Shown here: one piece after another, positions 22,631-32,407 of the stretch
How positions within the stretch are numbered: the stretch's first letter is position 1
Layout of the letters: every line of letters starts with the position of its first letter
Origin: Peptococcus simiae
Lineage (GTDB): Bacteria > Bacillota > Peptococcia > Peptococcales > Peptococcaceae
Reading direction: 5' to 3'
Assembly: GCF_046097595.1 (NCBI RefSeq)
Contig: NZ_JBJUVG010000010.1
Coordinates: forward strand, 1 to 64,000
DNA length: 64,000 nucleotides
Notes under the pieces: generated by a model
Told to the model about the DNA's origin: nothing
Database searches by the model: none
Seen by the model: the letters and a program-made list of their open reading frames with translations, nothing else
Position numbers and translations under genes: made by a program

Positions 22631-24823
22631 ATGATGAATACTATCCTATCATGGATTGCTGAAGCCATAAGTGACCTCTTATGTGCCATTATTAAAGCCT
22701 TCCTTGGCATGATGCAGATGAACCTAAGCGTTATCGCTGGCTTTTTCCCGGGCCTCATAACCGGCTATCGGATGTTCCAAGCTATAGCGATAGGGTTAAC
22801 GCTAGCCATTGCTATTTGGCAGCTCTTTAAGTTTTTTGGTGGGCAATTAACAGAAGTCAGAGATACACCTATCCGGATTCTTATCCGGACCGCTATTGCC
22901 GGCTGGCTCATCTTCTTTGGTGGCTACTTTATAGACCTAATCGTTAATATCGCTCAGATACCTTATGAGGCCTTTAGTGACGTTAAGGCCCTAGAAAGCG
23001 TAACATCACCATTTGAATTTGATGGCTTTGATCTTGTTCAGGTCCTTTTTGGGACCAGCATTGCCTTGGGCGAGTCGGGAGCAATACTCGCCTACCTTTT
23101 CTTAGTTTTCTTGGTGGGCTGGAACTTGCTCAAACTCATGCTAGAAATTGTTGAGCGGTATCTCATGGTAGCTGTCTTAGCCTTCACCGCTCCGCTCTTT
23201 TACTCCACTTTTTCTTCCCAGTCTACTTCCGGGATCTTTAAAAAGTTTGTCGGTATGTTCTTTGGCCAATGTGCCATTCTTTCCGTTTCGGCTTGGATGC
23301 TCAAGGTCATTATTTCGGGCCTTGCAGGTCTTACAGCAGATGCAGAAGGGATGATTTTCCACGTTATCTTCATCTTGGCTATGTGTAAAATAGCCCAGCG
23401 TGTAGATACCTATATGCAGAGCCTCGGCATTGGCGTGGCCTTAACTGGTGAAAATATCTTAGATGATGTTATTGCTGGTAGTCGAATGCTTAGAAGTATG
23501 GGCGGCAATAGAGGTGGTGGAGATAGAAAAGAAGCCTTGGGCGCTAATACAGCTGGTAGCCTGTCTCGCTTCGGTGGTGTTTTTGGGGCTGCTTCTAATG
23601 CGACTCAACGGATGTTCCAACGGAGCGCTCAAGGAGAGGGCTTCTTAGGTACTTTTAGTCCCAAACAGGTTGGTAAGGATGCCTTAGAAGGGGCCGGTCC
23701 TGTTGGTAGAGCAGCATTAGGTCAGCTTGAAAATCGTAAGGCTGGCATTAGCGATAACAATCCTTTAGCCGGCAAGTTTGATGTGACAGATGCCTACAAC
23801 AAAAAAGCTGCTGAAACTGAAGAAAACAAGGCCAATACAGCTAATGCCGATAACACAGCTCAGGCTCCAGATCCTAATAGTGAGATTAAGTATCAGGATC
23901 CGTCTCAAGCTAGAGATGCAGATGGGATTGCCGCCAGTGCCGCAAGACTGTTTGATGAAGAAGATAACCCGGCTGAAGGCGCTGAGAAATTATTTGAGGC
24001 AGAGAAAAAAGAGACGCCTCAAGTATCTGCTAATGCTGGTATCGTCAAAGATGACAAGGGCCAGACCGGCCTTAATGATGAAGCCAAGAAGTATGGCTTA
24101 TCTTGGGATAATAACCATGCTAATAAACAGGAAGGAGAAAGGACCAACCAGATTGAAGGTGACTCCCACAATGTAGGGGCCTTTATGGCCGCTCGTGTTG
24201 CAGCCGGAGAGAACCCGGAAGATTTGCAAGCTGCGCTAACAGAAACAGCAACAAACGGCTCTCCCCTTGCAGCAGAAAAAGCCCTTATGCAGCCTGACTA
24301 TAACCTAAAGGGTAATGATCAGGTCATGAGTGCCATGGTAAGCAATTCCTTCGACACGCAAGAAATCGTTGGTGATGACGGAGACGGGACCATTAGTAAC
24401 GTAACCGCTACCACAGGCGAAGTAGAAGGCGCTAGACAAGTAACCTTCGATTATACAGACACAGATGGCAATACCAGTAGCTATGAAATTGTTAACTCAG
24501 AAGCCATCTATAAAGATGAAAACGGACATAGCGTAACCAAAGAAATCTATCAAGAACCCGGTGTACTGAAGCAAATTCGATCTCGGGGGACTGGGGGAAA
24601 TTACTATGTTCGCAAGGTGGATGTCGGTCAATCACAAATGGGCGTCAGTACCTCCGGTGGTACGAGAACAGTACAGGCCCCAAGACCGGTGCAAGTGTCT
24701 AAACCTACTATAAATCAGAGTAATATGCCTAAGCCTAAAGGTTTTAGACAGCCTATCAATAAAAAAAGCAACACCAATTCCCTAGGGAAACCTAATAACG
24801 GTCAACCCGGTAAGAAGAATTAG
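22631..24823 (+). CDS. VirB6/TrbL-like polytopic membrane protein
   Basis: The 730-residue protein has five to six membrane helices in its first 270 residues (for example VIAGFFPGLITGYRMFQAIA, TAIAGWLIFFGGYFIDLIVN and SGAILAYLFLVFLVGWNLL). A long soluble hydrophilic tail rich in Asn, Asp, Ala and Gln follows. This shape is that of VirB6/TrbL-type channel proteins of Gram-positive conjugative elements. The tail (residues 280-730) is probably cytoplasmic or surface exposed; its role is unknown. GAGGTGATC precedes the ATG. Confidence 0.75.
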   Translation: MMNTILSWIAEAISDLLCAIIKAFLGMMQMNLSVIAGFFPGLITGYRMFQAIAIGLTLAIAIWQLFKFFGGQLTEVRDTPIRILIRTAIAGWLIFFGGYFIDLIVNIAQIPYEAFSDVKALESVTSPFEFDGFDLVQVLFGTSIALGESGAILAYLFLVFLVGWNLLKLMLEIVERYLMVAVLAFTAPLFYSTFSSQSTSGIFKKFVGMFFGQCAILSVSAWMLKVIISGLAGLTADAEGMIFHVIFILAMCKIAQRVDTYMQSLGIGVALTGENILDDVIAGSRMLRSMGGNRGGGDRKEALGANTAGSLSRFGGVFGAASNATQRMFQRSAQGEGFLGTFSPKQVGKDALEGAGPVGRAALGQLENRKAGISDNNPLAGKFDVTDAYNKKAAETEENKANTANADNTAQAPDPNSEIKYQDPSQARDADGIAASAARLFDEEDNPAEGAEKLFEAEKKETPQVSANAGIVKDDKGQTGLNDEAKKYGLSWDNNHANKQEGERTNQIEGDSHNVGAFMAARVAAGENPEDLQAALTETATNGSPLAAEKALMQPDYNLKGNDQVMSAMVSNSFDTQEIVGDDGDGTISNVTATTGEVEGARQVTFDYTDTDGNTSSYEIVNSEAIYKDENGHSVTKEIYQEPGVLKQIRSRGTGGNYYVRKVDVGQSQMGVSTSGGTRTVQAPRPVQVSKPTINQSNMPKPKGFRQPINKKSNTNSLGKPNNGQPGKKN

Positions 24824-24899
24824 TATTGCACTAAGTGTATAGTAAACCGCTGATAAGCCGGAGCCTGAGCGCTTCGGCTTTTTTCAAAGGAGGTGTCAT

Positions 24900-26642
24900 A
24901 TGTCGGAGCAAGATAAAAACCTAGCGGATTCCACAATAGATGACGCTAGAAGAGCCAAGGGCGCTGTCAAGATGGGCAAGAATACAGCCAAAGGGGCTAA
25001 AAAGCTATTCGGTGCTAAACAGGCCAGCCAGGCTGTTGCTGCTAAAGGTGCAGGAGCGGCCATAGGTGGCCCTTTAGGACTTCTGTTAACCAGCAAAAAA
25101 GCTAGGAAGGTTTCAGCCTTTGCTATTTCTTGCTTAATCACTATTATGGTTGTCTTCCTGTATGCCTTGCCTACTTCCGGTTTTGAGGCCACAGAATCCT
25201 ATTTCGAGGCCTTTGCAGAGGAGTACCAAGCTAGAGTATACAGCAGCACCGGCAACGTAAAAGTTGCCAAAGTTACTGAAGGCTTTAAGATGGGTTCTAA
25301 GGTCGCTAAGGATATCTTTGCTTCAGTCCTCAAGTTGAATGACAATGATGTGGATCCGCAAAGTAAGGATGGCACTGAGCTATTGGTGGTACACAACGAA
25401 AAAGCTCAAAAAAAGGCTATTAAGGAAAAGATGGAGGTCTGCCGGAAAAAGGTCGATAAACGGGGAGATGATATTGAAGAGGCTATAGACGATAACGAAG
25501 GGGCCATTAAAAAGGCCATAGAAGCCAAGGTGTCTGCGCAAGGAGATTATGACGAGGTTAATGTTAATCTGAACGTCAATAAGTATAACCTCTCTGATAT
25601 GGGATCCGCTGCTGTTTTAGGCCTATATATGGTCGGAGAAGCCGGCTCTCTTGATCAGGTCCGGCTGTCCTCTGTTGCCAAGTGGTTAGGCTACTATGGC
25701 GAAGAACAGGCCGGGAAGAGAACGACCTCTTTTGACATTTATGGCGTTCCCTGTAAAGTCAAAACATGGACCGGGACCTATTTACCCCAGTACCTCTTAG
25801 AGCAGAAGAAACAGGAAAAACATAAATACAGAAACTACTTTAGGAGTAAAAATAAAGGGATCCCTAAGAAAGAACGGAAACACACCATGATTGACTACTC
25901 GGCCTATTCTGGCCCGGCAACAGACCTTATTGTAAAGACCAAGGTTCCTAAGCCGGAAGAGTGGGATATTACCACCTATACCGAAACAGACGAAGATGGT
26001 AATAGCAGAACGATTGCAGAAGTCAACGTTAATATTGATGTAACCCCTAGGGACCTGCCAGAAATTGCAGACCTTATGGGCATGTGGATTGGCAACTTAA
26101 AAGAGGACCAATCTGAAGCCATTTCTAAGTTAAGCGTCAATATGGTCGGGTCCTCCGGCTTTGGTATTGATATGGGCGAATACGGTTTCCTTTCCGGGGA
26201 CTGTATTCCTAGTGTCGTTAAGGGCTTTGATCCGCACGGCAGAGGTTATCAGAAACACTGCACTTCCCATGTATTTAATAGAATCTATCAAGTAACGGGT
26301 AAGTCGCTTAACCTAGTAATGGGTAATGGGGGCCAATGGTGGTCAAATGCTCAATCTTATGGCATGAAAGTTAACCGGTCCAATCCCTTCCCGGGAGCGG
26401 CCATGTCTATGCCCGGTAGTATACCTGTCTATACTGCTAACGGTATTCACGTCAATCCCGGTGGGGCAGACCTCGGTCACGTTGCCTTTGTTGAAAAGGT
26501 AGATGATGACGGAAATGTCTATACCTCAGAATGGTGGGGATTTGAAAATAATGGTGTCATTCACTATGAGAAATATACGCCCCAAGAAGCAGCCAAGTGC
26601 TACTTTATTGACGTTATCGATTACGTAAAGAAGAATAGGTAG
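24900..26642 (+). CDS. Transfer-associated membrane protein with C-terminal CHAP-like hydrolase domain
   Basis: The 580 residues begin with a basic cytoplasmic stretch and one membrane helix near residues 75-95 (FAISCLITIMVVFLYALP), placing the rest outside. The C-terminal 150 residues resemble a CHAP amidase: KHCTSHVFNRIY carries the likely catalytic Cys near residue 453, and LGHVAFVEKV the His near residue 527. CHAP enzymes cut peptidoglycan peptides or amide bonds. In conjugation they open the wall for the channel. AGGAGGTG precedes the ATG, and a small hairpin lies at 24855-24885. Confidence 0.75.
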   Translation: MSEQDKNLADSTIDDARRAKGAVKMGKNTAKGAKKLFGAKQASQAVAAKGAGAAIGGPLGLLLTSKKARKVSAFAISCLITIMVVFLYALPTSGFEATESYFEAFAEEYQARVYSSTGNVKVAKVTEGFKMGSKVAKDIFASVLKLNDNDVDPQSKDGTELLVVHNEKAQKKAIKEKMEVCRKKVDKRGDDIEEAIDDNEGAIKKAIEAKVSAQGDYDEVNVNLNVNKYNLSDMGSAAVLGLYMVGEAGSLDQVRLSSVAKWLGYYGEEQAGKRTTSFDIYGVPCKVKTWTGTYLPQYLLEQKKQEKHKYRNYFRSKNKGIPKKERKHTMIDYSAYSGPATDLIVKTKVPKPEEWDITTYTETDEDGNSRTIAEVNVNIDVTPRDLPEIADLMGMWIGNLKEDQSEAISKLSVNMVGSSGFGIDMGEYGFLSGDCIPSVVKGFDPHGRGYQKHCTSHVFNRIYQVTGKSLNLVMGNGGQWWSNAQSYGMKVNRSNPFPGAAMSMPGSIPVYTANGIHVNPGGADLGHVAFVEKVDDDGNVYTSEWWGFENNGVIHYEKYTPQEAAKCYFIDVIDYVKKNR

Positions 26643-26651
26643 GTGATCTCC

Positions 26652-28049
26652 TTGAAAAAAGTCATTTGTGGCTGTCTTGTTTGTTTATTTGCCCTTGCGC
26701 CTCTCTCCGAGGTTGCATGGGCGACAGACAAGGCCGATAAAAAAGATAGTACTGCTATTGTAGAAAGCGGATCCTCAAATGAGAAGGAGGCAAGTAAAAC
26801 AGAAGCTAAAAAGGAAAAGAAAAAGCCGCCTATGAAGCCTGCGGATGCCCTCCTGTCTAAGCGACCGACAGCCAACGGTAAAATGGAAAAAGCCTTTGAT
26901 GAAGATATAGAAGAACTCAAAGAGGCTAATGAAACCGCCTACGGGTGGGAAGATGACCTTGGTAAAGTCCGGTATTGGAAAACAGAAATCGGCGGAAAGG
27001 ACATGGTTGACTTTGAACGTCAAGCAGGCTGGCAGGAAGAATTTTTAGGTGACCTCCTTGAAACGACCAGCGAACACTTAGACCTGCAAGGGACTGGTCG
27101 GGCCGGAAATAAAAAATCCGGTGCTGCCGAGGTCGTTACTATGGCCCTCGGTGAAGTCGGGACCAAAGAAGAACCACCCGGAAGTGGGATTAATAAGTAC
27201 ACAAAGTGGTTCTTTGGTAAAGAAGTCGAAGAGAAAAAGCCTTGGGGTATAATATTCATTAGCTACCTCATGAATAAGAATAAGCTGGATAAAGATGGCT
27301 TTTGGAAAAAGACAGCTAGCAGGTCAGCAGCCTATAAAAACCTAACAAGCACCTTAGGCTTTAAAGCTTACTCCCTTGACCAGCTGGAGAACTTTGGTGG
27401 TAACGCCTATAAGGCGAAACAAGGTGACCTCTTATTCTTCGGAGATCATATCGGCCTTGTGACCAGTGCAAGCTCCGGTTTGGATATTGTTGTTGGTGAC
27501 TATGATAGCGAGGTCAAAAAACTCTCCGTCAAAAAAGATGATGAAGAATTTAAAGACGCTGAACTGGTCGCTATGGAATATCCTAAGTCTGACTATACAG
27601 ACGGTGACCAAGCACAAAATAAAGAAACCGTATTCCGCTTTTTGACGGATGAAATGGGTTATTCAGCAGCAGCCGCTTGTGGCGTTATGGCCAATATCCA
27701 GCATGAAAGTGGCTTTGTTGCAGACATTAACGAATTTTCCGGTGGCGGCGGCTACGGGATCTGTCAGTGGACCGGTGGCAGGCGGACAAGCCTCGTGAAC
27801 TGGTGTAAAAGCAATGGTTACTCCGAAAAGACCCTAGAGGGGCAGCTTTGGTATCTCAAACACGAAACGGAAGGTACCTACGCTAAGATTAACGACTATA
27901 TGCTTAGAATTCCCAATACCGCTGACGGAGCCTATGAAGCCGGTCGCTACTGGTGCGCAAAATGGGAAAGACCCCTTGATCAGATTGGTCAGCCCCGGTC
28001 AAGAGGGCAAATGGCTAAGAATAAATACTGGCCGACCTTTGGGCGGTGA
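26652..28049 (+). CDS. Secreted cell-wall hydrolase: CHAP-like domain plus phage-tail-lysozyme domain
   Basis: TTG 26652 follows AGGTGATC and opens a signal peptide (KKVICGCLVCLFALAPLSEV). A Lys/Glu-rich linker leads to a CHAP/amidase-like domain (residues 155-300). There the usual PWCAxFVSY motif reads PWGIIFISY, so the catalytic Cys is replaced by Gly, while the later GDHIGLV with His is kept. Residues 320-465 form a phage-tail-lysozyme domain with MANIQHESGF (probable catalytic Glu), GYGICQWTGGRR and CAKWERP. The lysozyme part is probably active and the amidase part may only bind. Such two-domain proteins are standard in Gram-positive conjugation systems. Confidence 0.8.
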   Translation: MKKVICGCLVCLFALAPLSEVAWATDKADKKDSTAIVESGSSNEKEASKTEAKKEKKKPPMKPADALLSKRPTANGKMEKAFDEDIEELKEANETAYGWEDDLGKVRYWKTEIGGKDMVDFERQAGWQEEFLGDLLETTSEHLDLQGTGRAGNKKSGAAEVVTMALGEVGTKEEPPGSGINKYTKWFFGKEVEEKKPWGIIFISYLMNKNKLDKDGFWKKTASRSAAYKNLTSTLGFKAYSLDQLENFGGNAYKAKQGDLLFFGDHIGLVTSASSGLDIVVGDYDSEVKKLSVKKDDEEFKDAELVAMEYPKSDYTDGDQAQNKETVFRFLTDEMGYSAAAACGVMANIQHESGFVADINEFSGGGGYGICQWTGGRRTSLVNWCKSNGYSEKTLEGQLWYLKHETEGTYAKINDYMLRIPNTADGAYEAGRYWCAKWERPLDQIGQPRSRGQMAKNKYWPTFGR

Positions 28050-28056
28050 TTGAGGT

Positions 28057-30441
28057 ATGGGTGGAGATAAAAACCAACAAAAAAGAAGCGTTTTTGGTAT
28101 CGTTATATTTACTCAAATTGTAGCTGTTTACTTTTCTCTTGTCCTAGCTAGTATTTTCTTTTGGCAGGAGCAGACCTATAATCCATTTAAGTTAATGGCT
28201 CAGTGTCGTATTGAGGGATTTCCCTTCCGTATATTTGCCATTCTTGAGGTGCTACTCCTTGGTTTCATGATCTATGGCTTCTATGATTTTCGAGTGAAAT
28301 ATTCAAGCGATCTCTTAGGGCGGAATTTTAGACTACCAAAAGAACGCAACTCTTACGGTGAGAGCCACTTTGAAACGCCTGAGGAATTTAAAAAGGCAGC
28401 TCTTGTGCAAAAACCTGAAGATGCTTACGGGACCATTTACGGACAAATGGATAAGAGCGGTAAAGAGTTAATCAACCGCCGGATGGATAGCACTAACCGT
28501 CTTAATTCTCATATAGCGGTAGTTGGTGCCAGTGGTACTGGTAAGACATATACCTTTACTAAAAACTTTATCTTTCAAGCAGTTAAACGGCGTGAATCTT
28601 TAATTTTAACGGACCCCGACGGGGGCCTTTTTAGGGATACAGCTGGCTACCTTGAAGATAATGGGTATATTGTTAGGCGCCTTGATCTAACAAAGTTATG
28701 GCTGTCTGATGGATGGGACTGCATGAAATCCATTAAGCCCGAATCAGTAGAGTTGGATGCCCAGTTTTTTGCCCAGACCGTCATCTCTAACGTCAGTGAT
28801 GATATGACCAGTATCTATTCAACTGGTCCGCTTTCTCTTTTAAAAGCTTTGGTGCTAAGAGTATTTTTAGGGCCGGACTTTAAGACAAAGGACATCAGTA
28901 CAGTCTATGGGTTAATACAAAATGAGGGTGGGGAGGCTTACTTGGATAAGCTTTTCAACCCGGACTACATGCCAATTGAGGCAAGACCGGCTCTGGGTCC
29001 ATACCTCTCCTTTAAACAGGGGTCTCCTAATTTGCGAGGTAACTTAATTACAAATCTGGCCACGCAACTACAAATTTTACAATCCGGGACAGTAGGCTCA
29101 GTACTTTCCCAAGACGATATTGACCTTGAGCTTCCAGGCAAAGAACTCTGTGCCTACTATTGTATTTTTCCGGATTCGCACGACACCTATAGGTTCATAA
29201 CCTCTCTCTTTTTCTCTATGCTGACCACTCGTTTAGTTAGTTTAGCTGATGAGCAGGAGGCGAACGAATATCACGGTGCCGGGGAACTACCTGTGCCGGT
29301 AAACTTTCTGTTAGATGAATTTCCATCTATTGGTATGTTACCGGACTGGGATAGAAAAATGTCTACTATCCGAAAAAGACGTATTAATGCTACGATGATT
29401 TTTCAGGATATTACCCAGCTGCAAAACCTGTACCCTAATACCTGGGTAACCATTTTAGCCAACTGTTCTACCATGATTTCACTAGGGATTAATGACCAAT
29501 ATACGTCAGACCTTTTTACAAAAAGGCTAGGAAACATGACCGTAGAAGCTAAGACAGATCAGTATATGCGAGACTTCAGTAGGAGTATGATGGGGATGAC
29601 CGGTATGGATACGCATAGTCGCTCCTCAATTGGCGAGGGACGCAGAGCCCTACTGTCATTAGACGAACTTTTTAAGGTAGATGAGGATAGGCTCCTTATC
29701 GTCTTTCAAGGACATGATCCGATTCTTGCCTACAAGTACCCACACGTCTTGCATCCGGAAGCGAAGAAGCTTAGAAAGATTTATCAGGCAGACCTTGCTC
29801 CTTTTTGGGACGTTGAGGCTCGTAAGCGCAGAAAAGAAGAAGAGCAGATTCGGTTGGAGGAATATTACAAAAACCACCCTCGGGCCTTTGAAGTAGATAG
29901 ATCCTATGAACAACCGGGCCTATCTTCTATGGGAGCCTCCGCTTTTAACAGGTTAAGCGACCTTAAAGAGGAATTTGTGGAGCGTTTTATCGAAAATCCA
30001 ACGAGAGGCAAGAAACCGGCCCAATTTAAAGAGAAAAGCGACCTCAAGGGGGATAAGTCTATGACGGATTTTAAAGGCTGGATAAGTGATTTTAAACCCT
30101 TAAATACAGACCTTGTAGAAGAAAAAAGCAGTTTTCAGCTAGAAAGCAAAGTTAAGACCACAGGATCTCATGAAAAGACAGGTAAAACAACTAGAGTTGT
30201 GGAAAAAAAAGTCGTTGCACCCGTCAAAAAAGAAAAGCCGGTAGAGGTTCATCCTAAAGAAGCCGAGCCGGTTATATTCAAAGAAATATCGACAGATAAA
30301 AAGGAAAAATACAAGGCTCAAGAGAAGATAGAAGATAAGCCTAAATCCTTTCCTAAAGCAAGAAACGTCGGTTTTGCTATCGGGACAGGGGCAGATGACA
30401 AGGAAGCAAAATCTAGTGAAATAGCGAATCCCTTCGGGTGA
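28057..30441 (+). CDS. virD4: VirD4/TraG-type coupling ATPase
   Basis: The 794 residues begin with two membrane helices (about 15-35 and 60-80). An ATPase domain follows, with Walker A GASGTGKTYT near residue 157 and Walker B LLDEFPSIG near residue 418. The motif TMIFQDITQLQNLYP is typical of TraG/VirD4 proteins. The C-terminal 190 residues are charged and rich in Lys and Glu. The coupling protein brings the relaxase-DNA complex to the secretion channel at the membrane. It follows the hydrolase gene by seven bases. Confidence 0.93.
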   Translation: MGGDKNQQKRSVFGIVIFTQIVAVYFSLVLASIFFWQEQTYNPFKLMAQCRIEGFPFRIFAILEVLLLGFMIYGFYDFRVKYSSDLLGRNFRLPKERNSYGESHFETPEEFKKAALVQKPEDAYGTIYGQMDKSGKELINRRMDSTNRLNSHIAVVGASGTGKTYTFTKNFIFQAVKRRESLILTDPDGGLFRDTAGYLEDNGYIVRRLDLTKLWLSDGWDCMKSIKPESVELDAQFFAQTVISNVSDDMTSIYSTGPLSLLKALVLRVFLGPDFKTKDISTVYGLIQNEGGEAYLDKLFNPDYMPIEARPALGPYLSFKQGSPNLRGNLITNLATQLQILQSGTVGSVLSQDDIDLELPGKELCAYYCIFPDSHDTYRFITSLFFSMLTTRLVSLADEQEANEYHGAGELPVPVNFLLDEFPSIGMLPDWDRKMSTIRKRRINATMIFQDITQLQNLYPNTWVTILANCSTMISLGINDQYTSDLFTKRLGNMTVEAKTDQYMRDFSRSMMGMTGMDTHSRSSIGEGRRALLSLDELFKVDEDRLLIVFQGHDPILAYKYPHVLHPEAKKLRKIYQADLAPFWDVEARKRRKEEEQIRLEEYYKNHPRAFEVDRSYEQPGLSSMGASAFNRLSDLKEEFVERFIENPTRGKKPAQFKEKSDLKGDKSMTDFKGWISDFKPLNTDLVEEKSSFQLESKVKTTGSHEKTGKTTRVVEKKVVAPVKKEKPVEVHPKEAEPVIFKEISTDKKEKYKAQEKIEDKPKSFPKARNVGFAIGTGADDKEAKSSEIANPFG

Positions 30442-30452
30442 AAAATAACCTA

Positions 30453-30484
30453 AGAGAGGTGGCTTTTTAGCTGCCTCTTTTTTG
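30453..30484 (+). terminator. Rho-independent terminator before higBA
   Basis: An AGAGGTGGC / GCTGCCTCT hairpin with six T. Nearly the same hairpin closes the higBA module at 31199. Confidence 0.85.
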
Positions 30485-30496
30485 CCATCATGGGAC

Positions 30497-30524
30497 TTGA
30501 CGGACATAGGATATATCCTATAAA
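30497..30524 (+). promoter_or_regulatory. higBA promoter with palindromic operator
   Basis: TTGACG and TATAAA are spaced by 16 bp. Between and over the -10 box lies a perfect 16-bp palindrome ATAGGATATATCCTAT (30506-30521). It is a likely binding site of the HTH antitoxin. Confidence 0.75.
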
Positions 30525-30543
30525 ATAAAGCTGTAAGGAGTGA

Positions 30544-30906
30544 ATGATGAGCAATTTTGCTGTTGAATTTTTTGAAAAAGAGGACGGGACCTACCCAGCA
30601 GAAGAATTTATTTTGTCGCTAGATATCAAGATGAGGGCGAAAGCGTTTAGAACTCTAGAGCTTTTAGAGTTAAAAGGGAACTTTCTCAGAGAACCCTACT
30701 CGAAACACTTAGAAGATGGCATATTTGAGTTAAGAATTAAGCAAAGCAATAATATTGCTAGGGTGCTGTATTTTTTTGTTATTGGGAATAGAGTAATATT
30801 AACGAACGGTTTTATTAAAAAAACTCAAAAAACGCCCACTAAAGAAATAGAGATTTCAAAACAGCGCAGAAAAGAATTTAAACAAAGAAGTGAGAAAAAT
30901 GACTAA
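30544..30906 (+). CDS. HigB-like (Gp49/DUF891) toxin
   Basis: This 120-residue protein matches RelE-superfamily HigB/Gp49 toxins: VEFFEKEDGTYPAEEFILSL at the start, DGIFELRIKQSNNIARVLYF in the middle, and the strand NRVILTNGFIKKTQKTP near the end. HigB toxins cleave mRNA on the ribosome. The toxin precedes the antitoxin, as in higBA. The pair sits inside the transfer operon between two near-identical terminators and has its own promoter, so it is an inserted addiction cassette. Confidence 0.85.
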   Translation: MMSNFAVEFFEKEDGTYPAEEFILSLDIKMRAKAFRTLELLELKGNFLREPYSKHLEDGIFELRIKQSNNIARVLYFFVIGNRVILTNGFIKKTQKTPTKEIEISKQRRKEFKQRSEKND

Positions 30907-31183
30907 AAATTTTAGAGAAACCCTTAACGAGCAAATGCGAGATCCTGAATTTCAAAACGAGTGGGATAGCCTTGATGTGGAGTTTCAAATTATTAAAGCA
31001 ATGCTTGACGGGCGATCTGAGCAGCAGGTAACGCAGAGTGAATTATCTCGCTTAACTGGTATTGCACAGGGGGATATTAGTAAAATAGAGAATGGAGGTG
31101 CAAACCCCTCAGTAAAAACATTAAGCAGATTGGCGAATGGTTTGGGAAAAAAACTAAAAATTACTTTTGAAAAAAGTCTATAG
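30899..31183 (+). CDS. HigA-like XRE-family antitoxin
   Basis: About 94 residues from ATG 30899, which overlaps the toxin gene by eight bases. The C-terminal half is a Cro/CI-type helix-turn-helix: TQSELSRLTGIAQGDISKIE, then NPSVKTLSRLANGLGKKLKI. It would neutralise the HigB-like toxin and repress the promoter at 30497. A terminator follows. Confidence 0.88.
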   Translation: MTKNFRETLNEQMRDPEFQNEWDSLDVEFQIIKAMLDGRSEQQVTQSELSRLTGIAQGDISKIENGGANPSVKTLSRLANGLGKKLKITFEKSL

Positions 31184-31198
31184 GTGAATATAAAAATA

Positions 31199-31231
31199 GA
31201 AGAGGTGGCTCTTTAGCTGCCTCTTTTTTTT
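31199..31231 (+). terminator. Rho-independent terminator after higBA
   Basis: An AGAGGTGGCT / AGCTGCCTCT hairpin with eight T, a near copy of the terminator at 30453. Confidence 0.85.
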
Positions 31232-31264
31232 ATGAAATCACGATAAGATCAGAATGCCAAATCG

Positions 31265-31293
31265 TTGAACATAAACTATAAACATGGTATGAT
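31265..31293 (+). promoter_or_regulatory. Promoter of the second half of the transfer operon
   Basis: TTGAAC and TATGAT are spaced by 17 bp, with ATGG directly before the -10 box. It restarts transcription after the higBA terminator. Confidence 0.7.
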
Positions 31294-31341
31294 GTTTATA
31301 GTTACTATTGCCCTTAATCCCTTTAGAAAGGAACGATTTAT

Positions 31342-32391
31342 ATGCCGAAAAATGAGCAAGAAAACCTAGAAAGAAGCGAGCCAACAATCCGTAATATTAG
31401 ACGGGATGGCCGGATGAGATCAGCCCTGCAACAGGAATTTATTACTAAGTGGAACGCTGTCTTATCCGCTCAAAAGTATGGAGAATTTTTATACGGGACC
31501 GTTTCAAGCGTAACGACTTTTTCAGCAGGAGAGGTCAGTTGTGCTGCCCTAGAAGTTTTAGTAGACGGGACAATTAAAGCTACCATTCCCTTCTCAGAAA
31601 TCTTTAGAAACGGGGAGGACGTTCTCAACTTAAACGCTGTAGATGCCTCAACTGAAAAGGGCAAGAAGGAAATTTTAAACCGGCAGAAGGCTTTTTGTGA
31701 AAGACTTTATGGTTTGGAAATCCCCTTCCTTGTCAAAGAAACCTATGCCGACAGGGCTGGAGATTTAGACCTGCCAAACGACTACTTTATCTTGGGGTCA
31801 AGAAAAGATGCCCTCCTTGAAATGGAAAAGGGGAACTTTGATCCCGACCACCCTCGGATTTTAGAAAATGACCTCGTTAATGCGACTGTCGTTTCAGTCA
31901 GCTACCGAGGCCTTGTGGTCAACGTAGAAGGCGTAGACGTTCGTATTCCCAGTAACCGGGTCACAGGCCGCTACCTAGAAAACTTTAACGAGTTGGAAGA
32001 CTTATATCAGGTGGGGGATGAACTCCCGGTCATCATTACAGACGTTAGTCACAATGAAAAAGGTCAAGTGACCCTCCAAGTAGATGCTAGATCAGCCCAC
32101 AACTATCTTAAAAAAGCCTACCAAGGCACCCTCTTAAAAGAAGGTCAACAATGCCTTGCGACTATCTCAAATGTCGTGACCAAGGATGCCGGAAAAATTA
32201 CCGTATTCCTTTATCTTGACCAGTACGACATGTCTGCTTTTACAGGCGTTGTCCCGGCAAGTGCCATTCAAAATGAAGGCTTAAGAGCCGGTGATGTTGT
32301 CCGAGTAACAGTTATTGGCTTTACTGATGACGGTATGGTCTATGTTCGTATTCGGTCTATGCACAAGAGGGCTGGCAGAACACTAAGATAA
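31342..32391 (+). CDS. S1-domain RNA-binding protein
   Basis: The 349 residues contain S1-type OB-fold repeats. The clearest is near residues 180-245 (LVNATVVSVSYRGLVVNVEG, VRIPSNRVTG, GDELPVIITDV, GQVTLQVDA). Another follows near 265-340 (CLATISNVVTKDAGKITVFL, GDVVRVTVIGF, MVYVRIRSM). S1 domains bind single-stranded RNA. Proteins of this kind are found in transfer operons of several Gram-positive elements, but their role there is not established. AAAGGAA precedes the ATG, and the PrgI-like gene follows after 16 bases. Confidence 0.75.
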   Translation: MPKNEQENLERSEPTIRNIRRDGRMRSALQQEFITKWNAVLSAQKYGEFLYGTVSSVTTFSAGEVSCAALEVLVDGTIKATIPFSEIFRNGEDVLNLNAVDASTEKGKKEILNRQKAFCERLYGLEIPFLVKETYADRAGDLDLPNDYFILGSRKDALLEMEKGNFDPDHPRILENDLVNATVVSVSYRGLVVNVEGVDVRIPSNRVTGRYLENFNELEDLYQVGDELPVIITDVSHNEKGQVTLQVDARSAHNYLKKAYQGTLLKEGQQCLATISNVVTKDAGKITVFLYLDQYDMSAFTGVVPASAIQNEGLRAGDVVRVTVIGFTDDGMVYVRIRSMHKRAGRTLR

Positions 32392-32407
32392 GAAAGGGGC
32401 GTTTCCA

